From Lysobacteraceae bacterium NML93-0793 (GTDB taxonomy: Bacteria > Pseudomonadota > Gammaproteobacteria > Xanthomonadales > Xanthomonadaceae), in contig NTJG01000002.1 of assembly GCA_002324875.1 (NCBI GenBank), positions 124,001 to 188,000 on the forward strand: a stretch of DNA of 64,000 nt, given 5' to 3'. The notes under the pieces are model-generated. The model worked only from the letters and a program-made list of their open reading frames with translations. It was not told the origin of the DNA and ran no database searches. Below, one piece after another: positions 38,715 through 46,124 of the stretch. Position numbers and translations under genes: made by a program. The stretch's first letter is position 1, and every line of letters starts with the position of its first letter.

Positions 38715-39407
38715 GTGCCCGAGCCATCCCCCGCCCCGGCCCTCCAGGCCATCGTGCATCGCATCGAACGCGCCCACCGCGCATCGGGGCGCGCCGCGCC
38801 GGTCCGTCTGCTCGCCGTCGGAAAGACACAGCCGGCAGATGCGCTGGCGGCCGTGGCCGGCGCCGGCCAGCGCGCGTTCGGCGAGAACTACGTGCAGGAG
38901 GCGGCCGGCAAGATCGAGGCGCTCTCCGGACTCGGCCTCGAGTGGCACCTGATCGGACACCTGCAGTCGAACAAGGCGAAACAGGCCGCCGCGCTGTTCG
39001 ACTGGGTGCAGACCGTCGACCGGCGCAAACTGGTCGACGCGCTCGACGCACACCGCCCCGATGCACGCGGGCCGCTGAACGTGCTGGTGCAGGTGAACAT
39101 CGACGACGAGACCAGCAAGCACGGCTGTGCGCCGTCGGACGTCGCCGGCCTGGTCGAGGCGATCCGCGCCGCGCCGCGCCTGCGCCTGCGCGGCCTGATG
39201 GCGATCCCGGCGCCACACGCCGAACCTGCCAGACGACGCGAGGCCTTCGCGCGGATGCGGCGGCTGTTCGATACGGTCGCCGGCGCCGACCCGGGCATCG
39301 ACACGCTGTCGATGGGCATGAGCGACGACCTCGAGCTGGCGATCGCTGAAGGCGCGACGATGGTGCGCGTGGGGTCCGCCCTGTTCGGTGCGCGGGAGCG
39401 CCGCTGA
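38715..39407 (+). CDS. Pyridoxal-phosphate homeostasis protein (YggS/PLPBP family)
   Basis: PLP-binding TIM-barrel protein of 230 residues. The PLP-lysine is in LLAVGKTQPADA, and GENYVQE, WHLIGHLQSNKAKQ and TLSMGMSDDLELAIAEGATMVRVGSALFG match the family. It buffers PLP and influences amino-acid balance. GTG start at 38715 with GAGGA upstream. It forms the conserved divergent arrangement with pilT and leads into proC. Confidence 0.93.
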   Translation: MPEPSPAPALQAIVHRIERAHRASGRAAPVRLLAVGKTQPADALAAVAGAGQRAFGENYVQEAAGKIEALSGLGLEWHLIGHLQSNKAKQAAALFDWVQTVDRRKLVDALDAHRPDARGPLNVLVQVNIDDETSKHGCAPSDVAGLVEAIRAAPRLRLRGLMAIPAPHAEPARRREAFARMRRLFDTVAGADPGIDTLSMGMSDDLELAIAEGATMVRVGSALFGARERR

Positions 39408-39466
39408 GCCCCGACACGCATCGGGCTACCATCGTCGCCCCTGCCGCTGCCACGGAGTCGCTGCGC

Positions 39467-40315
39467 ATGTCCGCGTTCGACGCATCCTTCCCGACCCTCG
39501 AACACCCCATCGCCTTCATCGGCGGCGGCAACATGGCCCGCAGCCTGATCGGTGGCCTCGTCGCACGGGGTGCACCATCGGCGCAGGTGCGGGTCGCCGA
39601 TCCGAATGCGGAGATCCGCGAGGCGCTGGTCCGCGATTTCGGCGTGCAGACCTTCGAGCAGGCCGAGGATGCCGTCGCAGGCGCGGCGACCTGGGTACTC
39701 GCCACCAAGCCGCAGGTGCTGCAACCGGTGTGCGCAGCGCTCGCACCGCTCGCCCGATCGGCACGGCCGCTGGTGCTCTCGATCGCGGCCGGCATCACGT
39801 CCGCACAGATCGAACGCTGGCTCGGCGGCGATGCCGCGGTCGTGCGCACGATGCCGAATACGCCCGCCCTGCTCGGCGCCGGCGTGACCGGCCTGTACGC
39901 CAATGCGCGCGTGGATGCGGAAGGACGCAAGCGCGCGGATGCACTGATGCGATCGGCCGGCACCACCGTGTGGCTCGACGACGAGGCGCGAATGGACGCG
40001 GTCACGGCGGTCTCGGGTAGCGGCCCGGCTTACGTGTTCCTGCTCGCCGAGGCGATGGAGGACGCCGGCATCGCACAGGGCCTCACGCCCGGTGACGCCC
40101 GTGCACTGGTACTGCAGACCCTGCTGGGCGCGGCCCGCATGCTCGTCGAAGACGGTGCGCCGCCTGCCGAACTGCGCCGACGCGTGACCTCGCCCGGCGG
40201 CACCACCCAGGCGGCGATCGAAACCTTCGAAGCCGGCGGCCTGCGTGGACTGGTGGCCGATGCAGTAGGCCGGGCTGCGCGGCGCGGGCGCGAGCTGGCG
40301 GCTGCCAATGACTGA
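39467..40315 (+). CDS. proC: Pyrroline-5-carboxylate reductase
   Basis: Last step of proline synthesis. The 282-residue protein has the NAD(P) fold IAFIGGGNMARSLIGGL and the C-terminal dimerisation segment AVSGSGPAYVFLLAEAMEDAGIAQGL split across about residues 183-210, plus VTSPGGTTQAAIETFE. GGAG is nine bases upstream of the ATG. It overlaps the DUF4426 gene by eight bases, forming yggS-proC-DUF4426. Confidence 0.95.
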   Translation: MSAFDASFPTLEHPIAFIGGGNMARSLIGGLVARGAPSAQVRVADPNAEIREALVRDFGVQTFEQAEDAVAGAATWVLATKPQVLQPVCAALAPLARSARPLVLSIAAGITSAQIERWLGGDAAVVRTMPNTPALLGAGVTGLYANARVDAEGRKRADALMRSAGTTVWLDDEARMDAVTAVSGSGPAYVFLLAEAMEDAGIAQGLTPGDARALVLQTLLGAARMLVEDGAPPAELRRRVTSPGGTTQAAIETFEAGGLRGLVADAVGRAARRGRELAAAND

Positions 40316-40793
40316 CGTGCGCGCCTGCGCCCGGCCCGGGCTGCTCGTCGTCGCGTGTCTCGCCCTGACGAGTGCGTGCAGCGGCGCACCGTCCACCCCG
40401 GCGGCCTCCGCGTCCAGCGGCCAGGCCACTGCAATGCCCGAGACGACCGTGCTGGGTGATGCCGAGGTGTCCGCGAGCGTCGTGCCGACCCGCGGACTGA
40501 GCGCTGTGGTGGCCCGGCGCTACGGCGTCGAGCAGGCGCGCAACCGGGTGCTGGTGCTCGTGAGCCTGACTGAGGACGAAGCGCCGCAGACGGCAGCCGT
40601 CAGTGGTCAGGCACGCGACCTGCGCGGCGTCGCGCAGGTACTGTCGTTCCGCGAAGTGCAGACGGACGGCTTCATCGACTATGTCGCAGTGGCGACCGCG
40701 ACGCCTCCGGACACGCTGCGGTTCGAACTGGATGTCGCCGACACCTCCGGCCAGCGCACGACCCTGCGCTTCAGCCGCGATCTTGCGCCTTGA
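40308..40793 (+). CDS. DUF4426 lipoprotein
   Basis: 161-residue exported protein. A signal sequence ends in a lipobox-like LTSAC, so it is probably a lipoprotein. The body (VVARRYGVEQARNRVLVLVSL, DFIDY-type and FELDVADTSGQRTTLRFSRDL) matches the DUF4426 family, often found after proC in gammaproteobacteria. Function is unknown. Its 3' end overlaps the convergent pseudouridine synthase gene by 23 bases. Confidence 0.8.
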   Translation: MTDVRACARPGLLVVACLALTSACSGAPSTPAASASSGQATAMPETTVLGDAEVSASVVPTRGLSAVVARRYGVEQARNRVLVLVSLTEDEAPQTAAVSGQARDLRGVAQVLSFREVQTDGFIDYVAVATATPPDTLRFELDVADTSGQRTTLRFSRDLAP

Positions 40794-41571
40794 CCGCACG
40801 CGTCAGCGGCTGACCTCCGCCCGCAGCGCCAGCCCCGGCGGCGGGCGTCAGCGCCGCGATCTCCTCGACCGTGAGGTCCCGCCACGCCCCCTTCGCCAGC
40901 TCACCAAGTTCGAGACGCCCGATCGCCACCCGCACGAGGCGGCGCACGTCCACGTCGAACGCCGCGAGCAATCGCCTGATCTGCCTGTTGCGGCCTTCAT
41001 CGAGCAGGATTTCCAGCCACGCGGTGCGTTCGCCGCTGCGCAGCATGCGCGCCGACGCGACCCGCAGCCACTCTCCTTCGTCCTCGATTCCGCTGTGCAG
41101 CGCGGAGAGCAGCGCGTCGTCGGGCACCGCGTCGACCTGCACGTGATACGTCTTGGACGGCCCCCGGGCAGGATCGGCGATACCGGCTGCCCAGACCGGA
41201 TCGCTCGAAAACAGCAACAGGCCCTCGCTGGCCTTGTCCAGACGGCCGACCGGTGCGATCCACCCCAGGCCCGCATCCTCGAAGCAGCGATAGACCGTGT
41301 CGCGCCCTCGCTCGTCGTGCGCGGTCGTCACCAGTCCCCGGGGTTTGTTGAGCATCAGGTACCGGTGTTCGGCGGCCTTGGCCGGTGCGCCGTCGACCTC
41401 GATATTCGCGGCGTCGAGCAGTACCGGATACTCGGGATCGCGCACCACCCGGCCGGCGACCCGCACGCGGCCATCGCGGACGCGGCGCTCGGCCTCGCTG
41501 CGTGAACACAGCCCGCGCTTGGACAACAGACGCGCCAGGCCATAGCGCGCAGGTGTCTGCCTCATGCGCAC
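40771..41571 (-). CDS. RsuA/RluB/E/F-family pseudouridine synthase
   Basis: rRNA-modifying enzyme of 266 residues. An S4 RNA-binding domain is at the N-terminus (ARLLSKRGLCSRSEAERRV), then the catalytic domain with the active Asp in VGRLDKASEGLLLF and the closing EGRNRQIRRLLAAF. The exact target in 16S or 23S rRNA is not determined by sequence alone; RluB/RluE-like is plausible. The Gly/Ala-rich C-terminal tail overlaps the convergent DUF4426 gene. Confidence 0.9.
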   Translation of the reverse strand: MRMRQTPARYGLARLLSKRGLCSRSEAERRVRDGRVRVAGRVVRDPEYPVLLDAANIEVDGAPAKAAEHRYLMLNKPRGLVTTAHDERGRDTVYRCFEDAGLGWIAPVGRLDKASEGLLLFSSDPVWAAGIADPARGPSKTYHVQVDAVPDDALLSALHSGIEDEGEWLRVASARMLRSGERTAWLEILLDEGRNRQIRRLLAAFDVDVRRLVRVAIGRLELGELAKGAWRDLTVEEIAALTPAAGAGAAGGGQPLTRAVKAQDRG

Positions 41572-41610
41572 AAGCGGATCGTCAGGGCGACCCGGTCCGT
41601 ATACGAAGAC

Positions 41611-41628
41611 GGCCCGCTCGCGCGGGCC
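41611..41628 (-). terminator. Hairpin downstream of the 41.7-42.1 kb gene
   Basis: GGCCCGC (41611-41617), loop TCGC, GCGGGCC (41622-41628). On the minus strand a short, weak T-containing run (GTCTTCGT) follows. It may terminate the hypothetical gene upstream. Confidence 0.5.
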
Positions 41629-41656
41629 GACTCTGGCACTGGGTACACGCCGTCAC

Positions 41657-42148
41657 TCACTCGACAGGCGTCGCCTGACCCGGTGCTGCAGCCTCCGCCG
41701 CCGGCGCCGCATTGGGGTCCACACGACGGCTGCCGACGTTGTACCCGTTGGCCTGCAGCCATGCGTCGAAGTCGTCGGCCGTCATGCGCTTGCCGCCCTG
41801 GGTCATGTTGAAGCGATACGGCGTGTTGTCGAACTCGGTCTGCTTCACGTACGCCGCGGGATCGTTCGCGCTGACCGCGCCGGCTGCCGGGGCCGCCATC
41901 GCCACGTTCTGGCATTTCTCGATTTCCAGACGCAGCACGACCTGATCGGCCGACTGCGCGTCATCGTAGGCGCGCGACAGCACGGCGGTGGTACCGAGGC
42001 GGTAATTGGGCGCGGTGAGCTCCGGTGAGACCGGAGCGAGCACGGATGCCTGCAAGGGACGCGCGGCCGTGGAATCGAGGCTGCGACAGTCCGCGGCGTG
42101 CGCGGCAAGAGGCAGGACGGCGAGAGACAGCAGCAGGAAGGCGCGCAC
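41657..42148 (-). CDS. Hypothetical exported protein
   Basis: 163-residue protein of unknown function. The GTG at 42148 opens a clean signal peptide (MRAFLLLSLAVLPLAAHA-A) with GGAG upstream; the frame reaches 42205 but that part is not protein-like. The mature part has two cysteines (DCRSLDS and EKCQNV), a segment VLRLEIEKCQNVAM, and an Ala/Pro-rich C-terminus. I see no known domain. It lies between two hairpin terminators and so is likely monocistronic. Confidence 0.6.
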   Translation of the reverse strand: MRAFLLLSLAVLPLAAHAADCRSLDSTAARPLQASVLAPVSPELTAPNYRLGTTAVLSRAYDDAQSADQVVLRLEIEKCQNVAMAAPAAGAVSANDPAAYVKQTEFDNTPYRFNMTQGGKRMTADDFDAWLQANGYNVGSRRVDPNAAPAAEAAAPGQATPVE

Positions 42149-42319
42149 GCGAGGACTCCGGGTCGAATCGGCCTGAAGTGTAGGCCCCAAGTATCCAGCC
42201 CACAAGGAAAAATTACGCGCTCACGCATTCACGATCGCACCTGCCCGACAGAGGCGTCCGATTTCACTGCTGAGGCGCTCCTTCGCGTCCTCGAAGTGCA
42301 CCGCCGAGGCACGCGCAAG

Positions 42320-42348
42320 AAAAAGCCCGGCACGAGGCCGGGCTTTTT
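42320..42348. terminator. Rho-independent terminator of ompA (bidirectional)
   Basis: AAAAAGCCCGGC-ACGA-GGCCGGGCTTTTT, a strong GC stem flanked by A- and T-runs, 21-49 bases after the ompA stop on the minus strand. Confidence 0.92.
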
Positions 42349-42368
42349 CAGTTCAACCGGACGCCAGA

Positions 42369-43442
42369 TCAGTTCTGGACGTTCAGCTCGGTGCGGCGGT
42401 TGCGCGCACGGCCTTCCGGGTTGTCCGAACCGTCAGCATTGGTGTTCGGCGCGATCGGACGGCTCTCGCCGTAACCCACCGGACCCACCAGACGGTCGGC
42501 GGTGATGCCGTTGCTGGTCATGTAGTCATACACGGCCTGGGCGCGACGCTCCGACAGACGCTGGTTGTAGGCGTCGGTACCGACGGAGTCGGTGTGACCG
42601 GCGACTTCAACGCGCAGCTCGGGGTAACGGCGCAGGATCTCGACGGCTTCGTTGAGGATCGCCACCGCGTCAGGACGCAGGGTCGAACGGTCGAAGTCGA
42701 AGTTGACGCCATTCAGATCGATGGTGATCGGAGCCGGGGCCGGAGCCGGAGCCGGAGCGGGTGCCGGCGGCGGCGGCGGAGCCGGCGGAGCCGGAGCGAC
42801 CGGCGGCGGGCCCAGCGGGATCACGACGCCGACCGAAGCCAGCACGTCACCGAAGTAGCTCTCTTCCATGTTGTGCGGGTAGCCGGACCAGTCCGGGCCC
42901 GTCGACGCAGCGACGCTGTTGTCGTTGAAGTCGGCACGGTAGGCCACTTCGGCACGCACGGCGACGCGGTTGGCGAAGGTCGACTGCAGACCGACACCGG
43001 CCTTGGCGGCAAAGTTGCCTTCCTTGCGCTCACCCGGCGAATCCGGGCTCGGGAACGCGTCGAACTCTTCTTCCGAACGCTGGTAGCCGACGCCCATCAG
43101 CACGTAGGGGTTCCAGCTGCGCTCGTCGTTGATGAAGTGGTAGCGGAAGTCGACCGAGATGCCGTACTGGCTCCAGTTCAGATCGCGGTTCGCGCCTTCG
43201 ACGCTGCTGTCGAAGCCCGGGTTCTGATAGTTCAGCTCACCGTCGACCGACCAGTTGGGGCTGATGAACTTGCCCATGCCCAGCGTGACGAACGGGGTGT
43301 CGTTGGTGCGACGGTCTTCGGCCTGGAAGTTGAAACCGGCCGAGCTGGTCAGGTACCAGCGATCGTCGAACTCCTGGGCGCTGGCGGTGTGCGCCAGACC
43401 GAGGCCGCCGAGCAGAGCGGCGCAGAGGAGTTTCTTGTTCAT
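42369..43442 (-). CDS. OmpA-family outer-membrane protein
   Basis: 357-residue porin-like protein. A signal peptide (AALLGGLGLAHTASA-Q) is followed by an eight-stranded beta-barrel (about residues 25-200), an Ala/Pro linker (APAPAP repeats) and a C-terminal peptidoglycan-binding OmpA domain with NFDFDRSTL, VAGHTDSVGTDAYN and LSERRAQAVYDYM; the Asp and Arg contacting peptidoglycan are present. Likely a major structural outer-membrane protein. The ATG at 43442 is preferred, with AAGGAG upstream. A strong terminator follows, and an 11 bp inverted repeat lies about 97-151 bases upstream of the start codon. Confidence 0.92.
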   Translation of the reverse strand: MNKKLLCAALLGGLGLAHTASAQEFDDRWYLTSSAGFNFQAEDRRTNDTPFVTLGMGKFISPNWSVDGELNYQNPGFDSSVEGANRDLNWSQYGISVDFRYHFINDERSWNPYVLMGVGYQRSEEEFDAFPSPDSPGERKEGNFAAKAGVGLQSTFANRVAVRAEVAYRADFNDNSVAASTGPDWSGYPHNMEESYFGDVLASVGVVIPLGPPPVAPAPPAPPPPPAPAPAPAPAPAPITIDLNGVNFDFDRSTLRPDAVAILNEAVEILRRYPELRVEVAGHTDSVGTDAYNQRLSERRAQAVYDYMTSNGITADRLVGPVGYGESRPIAPNTNADGSDNPEGRARNRRTELNVQN

Positions 43443-43867
43443 ATTGTCGGAGCTCCTTGTTAAGGGGGAATGCGTCAGGGCATCGAATGAGGCGTCCACA
43501 ACGCACGCCTTGGAACATAGCCTAAAGTCAGCTGCGTGAAGGCGTTGTTAACACTAATGTAACGGTTGAAAGATTCCAACAGAACAACGCCTTAGCATTC
43601 ATCTTGGCTTCGGGTAGGGCGGGAACCGTCAACGGCGCGAATTGTCTGCGCGGTGCTGTGCGTGCCGCGTCAAGAACGGCCCGGATGCGTCATCACGTCG
43701 GGCTATCGACTTATTCATGGCCTGTGCGCGCCGACCGAACACGTGGTCGTTGACGCGCGGGACAGATGTTCGCTTCGGGTGATGCAAACGTCGGGCGATT
43801 CACCGCATCGGATAGCCTGACCGCGAAGACGGCAAGATGTGCCGACCCCTGCCGAGGACACGCCCCC
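43443..43867. other. Non-coding region upstream of ompA
   Basis: 425 bases with no convincing gene. It must hold the ompA promoter and, on the other strand, that of the oxidoreductase. The notable feature is a perfect 11 bp inverted repeat, AAGGCGTTGTT at 43539-43549 and AACAACGCCTT at 43583-43593, separated by 33 AT-richer bases; it could be a long hairpin in the ompA mRNA leader or an operator. I see no promoter that I would defend. Confidence 0.5.
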
Positions 43868-44884
43868 ATGAAAGCCGTCGCGCTCACACATTACCTGCCG
43901 ATCGACGATCCGCACGCCCTGCTCGATGTCGAACTCGACCTCCCCGAGCCCGGTCCCCACGACCTGCGCGTGCGGGTCGAGGCGGTTTCGGTCAACCCGG
44001 TCGACACCAAGGTGCGCGCGCCCAAGGCGCAGGTCGAGTCCACGCCTCGGGTCCTCGGTTACGACGCGGCCGGCATCGTCGATGCAGTCGGCGATGCGGT
44101 CACGGACTTCACGGTCGGTGATGCGGTCTATTACGCCGGCGACATCACCCGCTCCGGCAGCAATGCGCAGTTCCAGCTGGTCGATGCGCGCATCGTGGCC
44201 CGCAAGCCCGCTTCGCTCGATTTCCCCGCTGCGGCCGCCCTGCCCCTGACGGTCCTCACGGCGCGGGAGCTCCTGTTCGAACGCATGCCCTATTCCATCG
44301 ACGGCGGGGGCGCCGGCAAGACGCTGCTGGTGATCGGTGGCGCCGGCGGCGTCGGCTCGATCGCGATCCAGCTCGCCCGACTCGCCGGTTTCACCGTCAT
44401 CGCCACGGCCTCCCGTGACGAGACGGCGGCCTGGTGCCGCACGCTGGGCGCCGACCACGTGATCGATCATCGTCAGGCACTGGCGCCCCAGCTGCAGGCG
44501 CTCGGCCTGGACGCCGTCGATGCGGCGCTCAACCTCGCCGATACCGACCGGTACTGGGACGCCCTGGGCGAGCTGCTGGCGCCGCAAGGGCATGTGGGCC
44601 TCATCGTCGAGCCGGCCGGAGCATTGAAGATCGGGGATCCCTACAAGGCCAAGTGCATCGGCATCCACTGGGAGTTCATGTTCGCCCGCGCGCGCTTCAA
44701 GACCACGGACATGGGCGAGCAGGGGCGCATCCTCGCGCGCGTGGCGGAGCTGGTCGATGCCGGCAAATTGCGTGGCACGTTGACCGAGACCCTGTCCCCG
44801 ATCTCGGCCGAGACGATGCGCGAAGCCCATCGTCGGCTCGAAAGCGGGCGCACGATCGGCAAGCTGGCGGTGTCGGGCTGGTGA
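43868..44884 (+). CDS. Zinc-binding-dehydrogenase-type quinone oxidoreductase (MDR family)
   Basis: 338-residue medium-chain dehydrogenase/reductase of the zinc-binding alcohol dehydrogenase family. The N-terminal GroES-like fold has VEAVSVNPVDTKVRAP, and the Rossmann domain has VIGGAGGVGSIAIQLARLAG. The cysteine zinc ligands of true alcohol dehydrogenases are not evident, which favours a quinone oxidoreductase role. ATG at 43868 (MKAVALTHYLP) is used; the frame upstream is poor. Convergent with jetD, 13 bases apart. Substrate unknown. Confidence 0.87.
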   Translation: MKAVALTHYLPIDDPHALLDVELDLPEPGPHDLRVRVEAVSVNPVDTKVRAPKAQVESTPRVLGYDAAGIVDAVGDAVTDFTVGDAVYYAGDITRSGSNAQFQLVDARIVARKPASLDFPAAAALPLTVLTARELLFERMPYSIDGGGAGKTLLVIGGAGGVGSIAIQLARLAGFTVIATASRDETAAWCRTLGADHVIDHRQALAPQLQALGLDAVDAALNLADTDRYWDALGELLAPQGHVGLIVEPAGALKIGDPYKAKCIGIHWEFMFARARFKTTDMGEQGRILARVAELVDAGKLRGTLTETLSPISAETMREAHRRLESGRTIGKLAVSGW

Positions 44885-44897
44885 GGCGCCGGCGCGA

Positions 44898-46124
44898 TCA
44901 GGGACGGAAATCCAGGCCTTCCTGCTCGCCCTTTTCGCCGTCCGACCGCATCGCATCGAGGAGCCCGGCGAACCGGCGCCGCGCCTGCGGATCCGTCTCC
45001 AAGCGCGCGAGTTCGGCCCGGTCGTAGTCACCCAGCGGCTTCCGCCTTGCCAGTGCGGCCAGGTCCTCGCGGCGCATGCGCCACGGTCGCCATGCGAGCC
45101 CGGCGGCCTCGCAGGTGGCGCCGACCGCCAGTGCGATCCGGATGCCCGCGGGGTCCGGATCGCAGGCGATACGCACCGGTGCCGGCGCATGGCGCATCAG
45201 CGCGATCGCCGCCGTGCGCCACCACGGCGCCGCGAAGCCCGGCACCCAGAACACGCCGTCCACCTGGCCACGGGCGCGGGCGGCCTGCTCGAAGCTCGTC
45301 CGGTTCTCCACGATGCGCCAGCGCGCTACCGCCCCCTCGACGGCCGAAACGGCCTCGAGCGTGGCCGGGGTGAGCGCCAGCGGGTCTGCGAGAGTGTGCA
45401 GATCCAGCATCCCCGTGGGCAGTTGCAGGCGTAGCGGCGCCCGCAACCAGAGGCCCGGCGCGTGTGCGTCGATGCCGAGACTCGCGAGTCCGAGACTGTC
45501 GTCGAGCCATCGCCAGTCCGCCTCGGCCAGCCCCTTGCTGTCCCCCGATGCGGCGAGCGCGAACTGCCGACGCGTGCCATGGCGCCCCTGGGCCAGCCAG
45601 ATGTCGAGCGCGCGCAGGAGCGCGAAGCGGCGCAAGGCCAGGGTGGGTGCCCGTCCCGCCAGGCCATCGGCGAGGGCGTCCAGGCGTGGATCGCGATAGG
45701 AGGCGCGGGCTGCCACCGCGACCGCCCGCCGGAGTGCGGCCACGTCCGGCAGCCCCAGCGCGACCGCGCAACGCGCCCGATCCACCCATGCGAACGTCAC
45801 CGGGCGCCAGTGCCCGCGCACGTCACGCGCCTCGTCGACGATGATCCAGCCCGCCTCGAGCAGCGCGTCGAGCACATGCTGCGCCAGCGTGGCACGCGTC
45901 GGCCCGGCACGGCCGAGCACGCGCTCCCACCGCACACGCTCGCTCGAGTCGCGAAGCCAGTCGGCCGCCAGTTCGCGCCAGTCGCCTGGCCACAGGCCGG
46001 GCGCGTCCGCATCGAGCGCCAACCGCTGGCGCTGCCGACGTTGCCGCAAGGCGCTGCGTGCGGGCAGCGCGCGGCTGCGGACACCGGCTGCATCGGGATC
46101 CGACCAGCCGGCGCCGCTGTGCAT
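44898..46124 (-). CDS. Wadjet JetD-like TOPRIM nuclease (MksG-like)
   Basis: 408-residue protein with a C-terminal TOPRIM fold: the catalytic Glu is E273 (VENRTSF) and the acidic DxD pair is D322/D324 (CDPDPAG). This is the nuclease subunit pattern of the JetD/MksG (DUF2220) family, which cuts circular plasmid DNA sensed by the condensin part. The N-terminal half (residues ~1-250) corresponds to the family's upstream region (DUF3322-like). Starts inside the jetC stop (TGATG). It is the last of four coupled genes. The family assignment is from motif and order; not verified by a search. Confidence 0.82.
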   Translation of the reverse strand: MHSGAGWSDPDAAGVRSRALPARSALRQRRQRQRLALDADAPGLWPGDWRELAADWLRDSSERVRWERVLGRAGPTRATLAQHVLDALLEAGWIIVDEARDVRGHWRPVTFAWVDRARCAVALGLPDVAALRRAVAVAARASYRDPRLDALADGLAGRAPTLALRRFALLRALDIWLAQGRHGTRRQFALAASGDSKGLAEADWRWLDDSLGLASLGIDAHAPGLWLRAPLRLQLPTGMLDLHTLADPLALTPATLEAVSAVEGAVARWRIVENRTSFEQAARARGQVDGVFWVPGFAAPWWRTAAIALMRHAPAPVRIACDPDPAGIRIALAVGATCEAAGLAWRPWRMRREDLAALARRKPLGDYDRAELARLETDPQARRRFAGLLDAMRSDGEKGEQEGLDFRP

